DNA of 64,000 nucleotides, taken from positions 124,001 through 188,000 of the forward strand of contig NZ_JARANZ010000006.1 of the NCBI RefSeq assembly GCF_029889905.1. The letters run 5' to 3'. The notes beneath the pieces are model-generated. The model did no database searches. It saw nothing but the letters and a program-made list of their open reading frames with translations, and was not told the origin of the DNA. The translations under genes and the position numbers were made by a program. Shown in pieces: positions 55,438 through 64,000 of the stretch. The stretch comes from Chromohalobacter sp. 11-W (GTDB lineage Bacteria; Pseudomonadota; Gammaproteobacteria; Pseudomonadales; Halomonadaceae). Position 1 is the stretch's first letter; each line of letters begins with the position of its first letter.

Positions 55438-57663
55438 TCATGGCGTCGGCGTCAGGCGACAACGCAAGAGGCCTGCCAAACGGCGCCAGTGGGCGAGTCG
55501 GGCCTGGCGCCCCATGGCGCGCGTCGCCTCGACCTCATGCCCCTGGAACAACGTCGTAGCCCAGTCATGCAGTGCGTTTGTGTCTTCGCCCGGCGTCTCG
55601 CTGCTGGCGACTTCCTGAGGCTGGCGGCGCCACCAGGCCAGCCAGGCCCGACACAGCCAGGGCCGCGCGAGCGCCAGCTCACCGCCGCCCTGGGCGAAGC
55701 GCTCCAGGCGTGCGCATAGATCGGCATTCACCTCGGGCGCCGCTCCTTCGTGCAGCAGCGCCGTAACGACATCGGTTTCCAGATGCGCCAGCTCGAATGC
55801 CAGCAGGCTCGGCAGCAGGTGCTGGAAGTCCTCCGACCAGGCCGACAACGCCGCTCCCGCCGGGGTCGTCAGCGCCCGCCCCATCATCAGCGCGTGCTCG
55901 CCGCTCGACGCTTCGCGGGTCAGCCCCACACGCAGCGAGATGAACCCCAAACGCCGCCAGAAGGCGATCAGTGTCGCCTCGGCGCCGAAACTCACACCCA
56001 GATGCGCGACGTCGTGCGTGCGAGCCGCCGTGGCCACGGCTTCGACCAGTGCCCGCCCCACGCCACGCCGCCGCGCGGCGGGATGCACGGCGATGCGCAT
56101 GATGCGCCACCAGCGCGAGGTCAGCGCCGTCTGCCAGCCACCGTGCGCCGCCAACGACTGCGCCAGCAGATGCCCGCGCGGACGACGCTCGCCGAGCACG
56201 ACGCGCTCGGCCAGATCGTCGGGGAAACCGCCCTCCGCCTGCACCTGGCATACTCCGAGACAGGTATCGCCGGCATAAGCCACCGCGAGTCGCACGTCCG
56301 GGCCATCGAGCAGTTGGCGTAAATCACTCGGGGTAGTCCGGTAATGGGCCTGCACTAGCAAGCCGAACAGCGCCTCGAGGCCGGGCTCGTCATGAGCCAG
56401 TGCCTGCCGGTCGAGCCAGCGCATGCGCAGGGGCGCGCCAGCCAGCGCCACTTCGGCCTCGCCATCAGCGGCCGGTGCGGCATCGAGCAACAGCATGTCA
56501 CGGGTCAGACGCTCGAGAGGATCGCCGTCGGCCCAACGCACCGGCTCGCGTAGGTGGATCTCGCGCCAGTCGGGCGTGCGGCGGGATAGACGCGCGTAAA
56601 AACGCACCTGGAAGCCACGTCCGGTGCCTTCGTAACCGTGCACGGTGGTGGCGAAAGCGAGACGTGGGAAGGCGTCCAGCCAACGTGCCAACAGCGGCGT
56701 GGGGATGGCCGCCGCTTCATCGACGAACAGCGTCGGCGGCGCGTGACGCTCCACGCCCGGCTCGCTCAGGGCGGCCATGACGGCGTCCGGGGCGAGAAAG
56801 CGTACCTCGCACTCCCCCGCCGCCAGCGTGACGTGAAAGCGCGCCTCGCCACGGTGTCCATGGGGATACAAAGCCGCCAAGCGCTCGAACAGCGGCTCGA
56901 CCGCTGCCTGACGCGGTGCGGTGACCCACAGCGTTGTTTCGCCCGCCGCCAGCCGTCGCGCGGCAGCAATGCCCAGCGCGGCCGACTTGCCGCGTCCCCG
57001 ATCGGCACTCAGGACCACCGGGCGCCGACGGCGCAGCCGCGTCAGCCGATACACGGCCTCTTGCTGATCATGCGTCATACAGGCGTCATCGGAAGAAGAC
57101 ACTGCGGGCGTGCTCGCCTCGGGCATGCGAGCGGGACGCGGCGTGGCGTGCTCATCAACCCAGCGCCAAACGCTGGGCTCACGGAGCAAGCCGCGTGCCA
57201 GGCGCACCAGGTAATGGGCGCTCAGGGTCGTCGGTGCGTGGGGCCAGTGTGCAAGGCGCGCATAGTCGGCATCCGGGCCGGCCTGGCCGCCGGCCCATTC
57301 GGCGGGCGTCAACACGACCAGCAGCCCTCCGGCACGCAGCGTGCCGCTCAATGCCCCGAAGGCATCCGGATCGAAGCCCGAAGAAACACCGGCATCGATG
57401 ATGATCAGATCATGCTCGCGTCCCAGACGGGTACGCGCCTGGCGCGAAGCAAGCGCATCGATGCTTTCTGAGGGAGTGGCTGAGCCGACCCACAAAGGGG
57501 CTTGCCATGTCCGAGCTCGCCACAGGGAAAATGCACGCGCATGTGCCGTCTCGGCAGACGCGGGGATCCAGATCACGCCGCGATGGCAACGTTCATGGCA
57601 GGCATCGACCAGTGCATCCAGCCATGCGATGGAGGACGTCATGTCATCCGAGGGGGCATTCAT
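55438..57663 (-). CDS. tmcA: tRNA(Met) cytidine acetyltransferase TmcA
   Basis: A 741-residue enzyme that forms N4-acetylcytidine at the wobble base of elongator tRNA(Met) using acetyl-CoA and ATP. Domains: N-terminal region (1-190), RNA helicase-like ATPase with Walker A RGRGKSAALG and Walker B LFVDEAAAIPTPLL (about 215-370), then GNAT acetyltransferase with RIAVHPAARRRGVGRALVEA and HLGVSFGAEATLIAFWRRLG, and a C-terminal tRNA-binding tail. Divergence of the first ~90 residues is normal for the family. Confidence 0.92.
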   Translation of the reverse strand: MNAPSDDMTSSIAWLDALVDACHERCHRGVIWIPASAETAHARAFSLWRARTWQAPLWVGSATPSESIDALASRQARTRLGREHDLIIIDAGVSSGFDPDAFGALSGTLRAGGLLVVLTPAEWAGGQAGPDADYARLAHWPHAPTTLSAHYLVRLARGLLREPSVWRWVDEHATPRPARMPEASTPAVSSSDDACMTHDQQEAVYRLTRLRRRRPVVLSADRGRGKSAALGIAAARRLAAGETTLWVTAPRQAAVEPLFERLAALYPHGHRGEARFHVTLAAGECEVRFLAPDAVMAALSEPGVERHAPPTLFVDEAAAIPTPLLARWLDAFPRLAFATTVHGYEGTGRGFQVRFYARLSRRTPDWREIHLREPVRWADGDPLERLTRDMLLLDAAPAADGEAEVALAGAPLRMRWLDRQALAHDEPGLEALFGLLVQAHYRTTPSDLRQLLDGPDVRLAVAYAGDTCLGVCQVQAEGGFPDDLAERVVLGERRPRGHLLAQSLAAHGGWQTALTSRWWRIMRIAVHPAARRRGVGRALVEAVATAARTHDVAHLGVSFGAEATLIAFWRRLGFISLRVGLTREASSGEHALMMGRALTTPAGAALSAWSEDFQHLLPSLLAFELAHLETDVVTALLHEGAAPEVNADLCARLERFAQGGGELALARPWLCRAWLAWWRRQPQEVASSETPGEDTNALHDWATTLFQGHEVEATRAMGRQARLAHWRRLAGLLRCRLTPTP

Positions 57664-57730
57664 GCGTCATCTCCCTGGGTATCGCGCTCGACAGCCTCTC
57701 ACAATCTTTCACAATCGTTCACAACTACAG

Positions 57731-57756
57731 ACGCCCGCGAATCGCTTCGCGGGCGT
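57731..57756 (-). terminator. Hairpin after trxB
   Basis: ACGCCCGCGAA and TTCGCGGGCGT form a perfect 11-bp stem with a TCGC tetraloop, 43 bases past the trxB stop and before the tmcA start. No U-tract, so it may attenuate rather than end transcription. Confidence 0.55.
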
Positions 57757-57798
57757 GGTTGGTACGAGGCTGTCACCGCGCGGCGCGGCGCAGTGGTC

Positions 57799-58821
<1,023 letters not shown>

Positions 58822-58870
58822 TCACGCGCAGGCCACACACCATTCGTTATAAACGCTTGTCGGCACGGCA

Positions 58871-58894
58871 AAGGGCGGCCGATTGGCCGCCCTT
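58871..58894 (-). terminator. Terminator after the peroxiredoxin gene
   Basis: AAGGGCGGCC (58871-58880) and GGCCGCCCTT (58885-58894) form a 10-bp stem with a GATT loop, 20 bases beyond the peroxiredoxin stop, followed on the minus strand by UUGCCG. Confidence 0.65.
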
Positions 58895-58914
58895 CGTTGC
58901 AAACGTGTTAACGC

Positions 58915-59517
58915 TTACAGTTCGTCGGAGTGCGTGCCCAGATACTTGGCGACGCCTTCGGCGGTATCTTTCATGCCTTCCTGGCCTTCTTCCCAGCCAG
59001 CCGGGCAGACTTCGCCGTTCTTCTGGTGGAACTGGAGGGCCTTGACCATGCGCAGCATCTCATCGACGTTGCGGCCCAGCGGCAGGTTGTTGATGGTCTG
59101 GTGCTGGACGACGCCATCTTCGTCGATCAGGAAGGACGCGCGCAGAGCGACGCCGGCTTCCGGGTGCTCGATACCGAACGCTTGCGTGATCTCGTGCTTG
59201 ACGTCCGCCACCATCGGGAAGCCGACTTCACCAATGCCGCCCTTCTCGGGAGAGGTCTTGCGCCATGCGTGGTGAGTGAACTGAGAGTCGATGGACACCC
59301 CGATCACTTCAACGCCGAGCTCGCGGAACTGCGCCAGACGGTTGTCGTGCGCGATGATCTCGGACGGGCAGACGAAGGTGAAGTCCAACGGCCAGAAAAA
59401 GACGACACGCAGCTTGCCGTTGGTTTCGGACAGCTTGAAGTCGTCGACGATGGTGCCATCGCCCAGAACCGCTGCCGCTTCAAAATCGGGTACCTGACGT
59501 CCAACCAATACGCTCAT
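58915..59517 (-). CDS. 2-Cys peroxiredoxin (AhpC/Prx1 group)
   Basis: The 200-residue protein has the peroxidatic Cys50 in FVCPSEIIAHD, the resolving Cys171 in GEVCPAGWEEGQ, and the usual DFTFVCP and GIEHPEAGVALRASFLID blocks. It reduces peroxides and is recycled by thioredoxin or AhpF. The C-terminal YLGTHSDEL is a typical Prx1 ending. There is no ahpF beside it, but trxB is downstream. Confidence 0.92.
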   Translation of the reverse strand: MSVLVGRQVPDFEAAAVLGDGTIVDDFKLSETNGKLRVVFFWPLDFTFVCPSEIIAHDNRLAQFRELGVEVIGVSIDSQFTHHAWRKTSPEKGGIGEVGFPMVADVKHEITQAFGIEHPEAGVALRASFLIDEDGVVQHQTINNLPLGRNVDEMLRMVKALQFHQKNGEVCPAGWEEGQEGMKDTAEGVAKYLGTHSDEL

Positions 59518-59680
59518 TCATTTCTCCTGAAAAGTCGGGTGGATGACTATGATGAAACCCCGCCAAGGCTACCGGCGGGCTTCTCTTATGCCAATTTGAT
59601 TGCCCCAATGGACAATATAGGCGCTCCCTATCGGGCCGCCATGTCGCTTCCGCCATAGCGGTATGTCCATGTGGAAGCGC

Positions 59681-59890
59681 TCAAAACACGTCGTCGTCTT
59701 GCCCTAGCATGACGTCTTCAAGTTCGCCGCTGAACGGCGATATCGTCACACGCACTTGAATCGGCGCGCAGCACTGAGGGCAATCTTCCCACGTAGCGTG
59801 GCTACCCACACTGCTATCGATCAACATCTCGAAAGATGCGTCGCAATAAGGGCATGTCGCCGGCCATGACAGCAACATCTCTTCGTTCAT
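59681..59890 (-). CDS. CPXCG-motif cysteine-rich small protein
   Basis: The 69-residue product has two zinc-knuckle halves, CPYC in WPATCPYCDASFEMLID and CPQC in WEDCPQCCAPIQVRV, and an acidic tail GQDDDVF. This is the CPXCG family (PF14255) of unknown role. It likely binds one zinc. An AGGAG-like site is not obvious, but ATG at 59888-59890 is the only suitable start. Confidence 0.83.
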   Translation of the reverse strand: MNEEMLLSWPATCPYCDASFEMLIDSSVGSHATWEDCPQCCAPIQVRVTISPFSGELEDVMLGQDDDVF

Positions 59891-59924
59891 ACCGACTCCT
59901 GGCGTCCTCGAGTACGGCGCATTA

Positions 59925-60194
59925 TTAATTGAATGTCGGGTCGTCCTTGCCCTCTTTCAAGCCAATGCGTCGAGATTCTCGCACAACACTGGCGTGCCAC
60001 GCTTCAGGCATTGCCCTACTTGCCACCTTGGTGACATGGGCGCGCTTGAAATAAAGGCTTATCATGACAATGTCTCCGGTATCGATGATATTGTAGACAT
60101 TGTCGAAGGAACCTGACTCGCGGCGAACCGGGCCATCGGATGGTCTCCAGACCTTTCCTGCATACCAAGGGCAACGTGGTTCGGCGTTCGCCAT
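59925..60194 (-). CDS. Small basic protein of unknown function, divergent from acnA
   Basis: An 89-residue product from ATG 60192-60194: MANAEPRCPWYAGKVWRPSD, then RRESGSFDNVYNIIDTGDIV and a basic end with RRIGLKEGKDDPTFN. It is unlike shadow translations (balanced composition, aromatic clusters) but has only a weak GGA site upstream, and I know no family. The frame continues 52 codons further upstream into acnA antisense and that part is not credible. Confidence 0.5.
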   Translation of the reverse strand: MANAEPRCPWYAGKVWRPSDGPVRRESGSFDNVYNIIDTGDIVMISLYFKRAHVTKVASRAMPEAWHASVVRESRRIGLKEGKDDPTFN

Positions 60195-60229
60195 GAAAAA
60201 TCGTCCAGCATTGATGAGGAGGGGGCCCC

Positions 60230-62962
60230 ATGTCCGAAGCTCCACAGAATACGTTATCGACACTCGATGTCGGCGATCATACCTATCACTACTACAGTCT
60301 GGACAAGGCTGCACAAGCGTTTGGCGACGCTTCGCGCCTGCCCATGACACTCAAGGTATTGCTCGAGAACCAACTGCGCTACGGCGACGATGAAAGCGTC
60401 TCCCCCGACGACATGCAGGCACTCGTCGACTGGCAGAAGGAAGGGCGCTCCACTCGCGAAATCGGCTACCGTCCAGCACGCGTGCTGATGCAAGACTTCA
60501 CCGGCGTTCCCGGGGTCGTGGATCTGGCCGCCATGCGCGACGCCGTCAAACGTCTGGGTGAATCCGCCGAGCGCATCAACCCACTCTCCCCCGTGGACCT
60601 GGTCATCGACCACTCGGTGATGGTCGATCACTACGGCGATCCGTCGTCGTTCAAGGACAACGTCGCCATCGAGATGGAGCGCAACCGCGAACGTTACGAA
60701 TTCCTGCGCTGGGGCCAGCAGGCGTTCGATAATTTCCGCGTCGTGCCGCCGGGTACCGGTATCTGCCACCAGGTCAACCTGGAGTATCTCGGCAAGACGG
60801 TGTGGACGAAGGAAGAAAACGGCAAGACGTTCGCTTACCCGGACACACTCGTGGGCACCGATTCCCACACCACCATGATCAATGGCCTGGGCGTGCTCGG
60901 CTGGGGTGTGGGTGGCATCGAAGCCGAGGCCGCAATGCTTGGCCAGCCGGTCTCGATGCTGATCCCCGAGGTCATCGGCTTCAAACTGACCGGCAAGCTG
61001 CGCGAAGGCATCACTGCCACCGACCTGGTGCTGACGGTCACTCAAATGCTGCGCCAGAAAGGCGTGGTCGGTAAATTCGTCGAATTCTACGGCGATGGCC
61101 TCAAGGATCTGCCGCTGGCGGATCGTGCCACCATCGGCAACATGGCTCCCGAATACGGTGCCACCTGCGGGTTCTTCCCGGTCGACGAGGAAACCCTCAA
61201 CTACATGCGCCTCACCGGCCGTGACGAGCATCAGATCGAGCTCGTCGAGGCGTATACCAAGGCGCAGGGGCTGTGGCGCGAACCCGGTGCAGAGCCGGTC
61301 TTCAGCGATGTTCTGCACCTCGACATGAACGAAGTCGAGTCCAGCCTGGCCGGGCCCAAGCGTCCGCAGGATCGTGTCGCCCTGACCGACATGAAGTCCA
61401 CCTTCGAGAAGATCCTCAGCGATCGCAAGCCGGACGCCGCGCCCACCGAGCAAGGCAAGTGGCTCTCCGAAGGCGGCCAGACCGCCGTGGGCACCGACGA
61501 AAGTGTGGAGAATGAAGATAGCCAAGACTGCGAAGTCGATGGCGAAAACTTCAAGCTCAACCACGGCGCCGTGGTCATCGCTGCCATTACCTCGTGCACC
61601 AACACCTCCAACCCCAGCGTGATGCTGGCCGCTGGGTTGTTGGCGCGCAAGGCCGTCGAGAAGGGCCTCACCACTAAGCCTTGGGTCAAGACATCACTGG
61701 CACCGGGCTCCAAGGTGGTCACCGACTACCTCGACGCCAGCGGCACCCAGAGCGATCTCAACGAATTGGGCTTCAACCTGGTCGGCTATGGCTGCACCAC
61801 CTGCATCGGTAACTCCGGCCCCTTGCACGAGCCGATAGAGAAAGCCATCGACGAAGGCGACCTGACAGTAGCCTCCGTGCTCTCCGGCAACCGCAACTTC
61901 GAAGGCCGTATCCATCCGCTGGTGCCCACCAACTGGCTGGCGTCACCGCCCCTGGTCGTGGCGTATGCTCTGGCCGGCAACATGCGCATCGATCTTTCCA
62001 AGGATCCGCTGGGCAAGGACAAGGATGGCAACCCGGTGTACCTGAAGGATGTCTGGCCCAGCCAGGCGGAGATCGCCGAGGCCGTCGAGCAGGTCAGGAC
62101 CGAGATGTATCGCAAGGAGTACAGCGAGGTCTTCGAGGGTGACGAAATCTGGAAGTCGCTCGATGTACCGGAAAGCGATGTCTACGCGTGGAACAACAAG
62201 TCCACCTACATCCAGCATCCGCCGTTCTTCGAAGGCATGGGCAAGGAGCCCGCGCCGCTGGAAGACGTCAAAGGTGCCAATGTGTTGGCCATGTTCGGCG
62301 ACTCGGTGACCACCGACCATATCTCACCCGCCGGTGCGATCAAACCGGACAGCCCTGCCGGCCGTTATCTGCAGGAAAACGGCGTTCAGCCCAAGGATTT
62401 CAACTCCTACGGCTCACGGCGCGGCAATCACGAAGTGATGATGCGCGGTACCTTCGCCAACGTACGCATCAAAAACGAGATGCTCGATGACGTCGTAGGC
62501 GGCTATACCCGCCACGTGCCCAGTGGCGAGCAGATGGCGATCTACGACGCGGCGATGAAGTACGTCGAGAAAGACACACCGCTGGTAGTGGTCGCCGGCA
62601 AGGAATACGGCACTGGTTCCAGCCGTGACTGGGCGGCCAAGGGCACGCGCCTGCTGGGCGTGCGCGCCGTCCTCGCCGAATCCTACGAGCGCATCCACCG
62701 CTCCAACCTGATCGGTATGGGCGTATTGCCGCTGCAGTTCCCCGAGGGCGAGGACCGCAAGTCACTGGGCATGACCGGCGACGAAACGGTTTCCATCGAA
62801 GGCATCGCCGATATCGAGCCTGGCGCCAAGGTCAAGGTGACCATCGCCTCCGATAAAGGCGAGAAGAAGATCGAGGCGCTATGCCGCATCGATACCGCCA
62901 ACGAGATGGCCTACTACCGTCACGGCGGCATCCTGCACTACGTGCTGCGTAGCATGCTCTAA
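60230..62962 (+). CDS. acnA: Aconitate hydratase A
   Basis: A 910-residue monomeric aconitase of the AcnA/IRP1 type. Fe-S ligands are the Cys in [15 protein letters not shown] and the pair in [11 protein letters not shown]; active-site residues appear in [20 protein letters not shown] and in [15 protein letters not shown] (Arg/Ser loop) of the C-terminal domain. It interconverts citrate and isocitrate. An acidic linker between about 410 and 435 ([14 protein letters not shown]) is longer than in E. coli. GAGGAGG lies 9 bases before the ATG. Confidence 0.96.
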   Translation: MSEAPQNTLSTLDVGDHTYHYYSLDKAAQAFGDASRLPMTLKVLLENQLRYGDDESVSPDDMQALVDWQKEGRSTREIGYRPARVLMQDFTGVPGVVDLAAMRDAVKRLGESAERINPLSPVDLVIDHSVMVDHYGDPSSFKDNVAIEMERNRERYEFLRWGQQAFDNFRVVPPGTGICHQVNLEYLGKTVWTKEENGKTFAYPDTLVGTDSHTTMINGLGVLGWGVGGIEAEAAMLGQPVSMLIPEVIGFKLTGKLREGITATDLVLTVTQMLRQKGVVGKFVEFYGDGLKDLPLADRATIGNMAPEYGATCGFFPVDEETLNYMRLTGRDEHQIELVEAYTKAQGLWREPGAEPVFSDVLHLDMNEVESSLAGPKRPQDRVALTDMKSTFEKILSDRKPDAAPTEQGKWLSEGGQTAVGTDESVENEDSQDCEVDGENFKLNHGAVVIAAITSCTNTSNPSVMLAAGLLARKAVEKGLTTKPWVKTSLAPGSKVVTDYLDASGTQSDLNELGFNLVGYGCTTCIGNSGPLHEPIEKAIDEGDLTVASVLSGNRNFEGRIHPLVPTNWLASPPLVVAYALAGNMRIDLSKDPLGKDKDGNPVYLKDVWPSQAEIAEAVEQVRTEMYRKEYSEVFEGDEIWKSLDVPESDVYAWNNKSTYIQHPPFFEGMGKEPAPLEDVKGANVLAMFGDSVTTDHISPAGAIKPDSPAGRYLQENGVQPKDFNSYGSRRGNHEVMMRGTFANVRIKNEMLDDVVGGYTRHVPSGEQMAIYDAAMKYVEKDTPLVVVAGKEYGTGSSRDWAAKGTRLLGVRAVLAESYERIHRSNLIGMGVLPLQFPEGEDRKSLGMTGDETVSIEGIADIEPGAKVKVTIASDKGEKKIEALCRIDTANEMAYYRHGGILHYVLRSML

Positions 62963-63004
62963 CCGCTCCGCGCAGAACTAGCGCTATCTAAGCAGCATAA
63001 AGAA

Positions 63005-63038
63005 ACACCCCGTCGGCATGGCCGGCGGGGTGTTTTTT
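63005..63038 (+). terminator. Rho-independent terminator of acnA
   Basis: ACACCCCG-T-CGGC (63005-63017) pairs with GCCG-G-CGGGGTGT (63021-63033) around an ATG loop, followed by six T (63033-63038). It also stands between acnA and the convergent malic enzyme gene. Confidence 0.9.
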
Positions 63039-63062
63039 GTCGGTGGGTCGAGCGACGTGCGT

Positions 63063-64000
63063 TTAGAAGGCGCGGCGCCGATAGGCGCGATAACGCGGAT
63101 ACCAGAAGTGACGCTCAATGGCCTCCTTCAGCGCTTCGTCGCTAGAGGACAGCGCGACGTTTTCCTCCTGGGCCTGCTTGGCGACGGCGAAGGCGATGTC
63201 CTTGCTGATCTCGCGGATGTCGCCCAATGAGGGCAACAGTGCGCCCTTGCCGGTCTTGACGATGGGCGCGCCCTGGGCCAAGGCGTTGGAGGCCGCCATC
63301 AGCATCTTGTCGGTGACGCGAGAAGCGTTGGTCGCTACGACCCCCAGACCGATTCCGGGGAAGATATAAGCGTTGTTGCATTGGGCGATCGCCACGTCGC
63401 GCTCGCCGACGCGCACCGGCGGGAAAGGACTGCCCGTCGCCACCAGCGCTTCGCCCTGGGTCCAGTCGAGAAGATCTTGGGGAACGGCCTCGACCTTGGA
63501 CGTCGGGTTGGAAAGCGGCATCACCAGCGGCTGGGCACAGCCGGCGTGCAACGTCTTGATCACTTCCTCGGTGAACAGGCCGCTTTGCCCGGAAACCCCG
63601 ATCAATACGCTAGGCTTGGCATTGCGCACCACGTCGAGCAGGTCACGGTCCTGGGTATCCCAATCGCTCAAGGTGGCGGTCTCGTGCGCGAGACGCTGCT
63701 GGAAGTCGTAGAGCCCGTCCATGTCGCTGGTCAGCAACCCAAAACGGTCGACCATGTAGACGCGCTGACGCGCCTCGGCCTCGCTCAGACCTTCCATCGT
63801 CATCGCCACGACGATCTGCTCGGCGATACCGCAGCCCGCAGAGCCGGCCCCGAGAAACGCGATGGTCTGATCCTTGAGCGCCTCACCCTTGGTCTTGCAG
63901 GCCGCCAGCAGCGTGCCCACGCACACCGCCGCCGTCCCCTGGATGTCGTCGTTGAAACAGCACAGCTGATCGCGATAACGCTCGAGCAGCGGCATGGCGT
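63063..64000 (-). CDS. NAD-dependent malic enzyme, C-terminal part (5' end off window)
   Basis: About 312 residues are visible and the frame continues past the right edge, where a full-length enzyme (about 560 residues) would have another ~250. The NAD-binding Rossmann domain has [20 protein letters not shown]; metal-site residues are in [20 protein letters not shown] and [26 protein letters not shown] and [18 protein letters not shown] are the usual late motifs. It decarboxylates malate to pyruvate. The C-terminal [12 protein letters not shown] is typical of the SfcA/MaeA type. Confidence 0.9.
   Translation of the reverse strand, partial: AMPLLERYRDQLCCFNDDIQGTAAVCVGTLLAACKTKGEALKDQTIAFLGAGSAGCGIAEQIVVAMTMEGLSEAEARQRVYMVDRFGLLTSDMDGLYDFQQRLAHETATLSDWDTQDRDLLDVVRNAKPSVLIGVSGQSGLFTEEVIKTLHAGCAQPLVMPLSNPTSKVEAVPQDLLDWTQGEALVATGSPFPPVRVGERDVAIAQCNNAYIFPGIGLGVVATNASRVTDKMLMAASNALAQGAPIVKTGKGALLPSLGDIREISKDIAFAVAKQAQEENVALSSSDEALKEAIERHFWYPRYRAYRRRAF

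Overview
The window is a high-GC gammaproteobacterial chromosome segment. Gene content and order (lptG-lptF / pepA ... holC-valS, FabY-type initiating ketoacyl synthase, POT transporter with aminopeptidase P, a complete Yeh/Osm-type osmoprotectant ABC transporter, tRNA(Met) acetyltransferase) suggest a halotolerant member of the Halomonadaceae (Halomonas/Chromohalobacter type). That assignment is inference from the protein sequences; there is no rRNA here to test it.

Left end, 1-2.5 kb: a decayed chromosomal integron in DNA visibly richer in A+T than the rest. Reading leftward from a truncated, frameshifted integron integrase (intI, + strand, about 2125-2524) there is a short boundary region with a GTTATAG core, a cassette with a quinol-monooxygenase-like (ABM) gene broken by an in-frame TAA, an attC site (1694-1778), a cassette with a DUF1989 (urea-carboxylase-associated) gene, a second attC site (914-999), and then the start of a very AT-rich gene running off the left edge. 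That gene (1-824, minus) encodes the first ~274 residues of an ABC-three-component (ABC-3C) type effector: a restriction-endonuclease-like N-terminal domain (GAGDQGRDV ... QCKHY) followed by the start of the typical ABC-3C C-terminal region. All cassette genes point away from the integrase, as in a true integron. This is the most interesting part of the window.

2.7-9 kb: a TetR regulator divergent from a FabF-like ketoacyl-ACP synthase with a palindromic operator between them, a LysE/RhtB exporter, a type II toxin-antitoxin pair, and an acetaldehyde-type aldehyde dehydrogenase divergent from an AraC regulator with 21-bp-spaced direct repeats between them. 9-20 kb: an unrecognised 268-residue protein, then the core cluster lptG-lptF (minus) divergent from pepA, with ilvE and an SDR dehydrogenase lying between pepA and holC-valS. 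A run of five CGTAGCT repeats precedes holC.

20-33.8 kb: a candidate terminator-capped small RNA, a six-TM potassium channel, aminopeptidase P with a POT peptide transporter, glnE, a sodium:solute symporter coupled to a 59-residue membrane protein, dgkA, an AcuI/YhdH reductase, dacB, an SMR pump and a TrmB-like methyltransferase. 34-46 kb: fabY, coaD, a 2x[4Fe-4S]-type ferredoxin, a DinF-type MATE protein, an acyl-CoA thioesterase, a voltage-sensor-like protein without a pore, a LysE exporter, an I78 inhibitor-like lipoprotein and the four-gene yehZYXW-type operon.

46-64 kb: two tandem entericidin-type mini-lipoproteins (43 residues each), a HIT protein, a translationally coupled pair of lipoproteins, glycerate kinase, Dps, rmuC, a DJ-1/PfpI protein overlapping an App1-type phosphatase, pepD, tmcA, trxB, a 2-Cys peroxiredoxin, a CPXCG zinc-ribbon-like protein, acnA, and the C-terminal half of an NAD-malic enzyme running off the right edge. 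Apart from the integron the window is ordinary core genome. No rRNA, tRNA, CRISPR array, intact transposase or prophage was seen.
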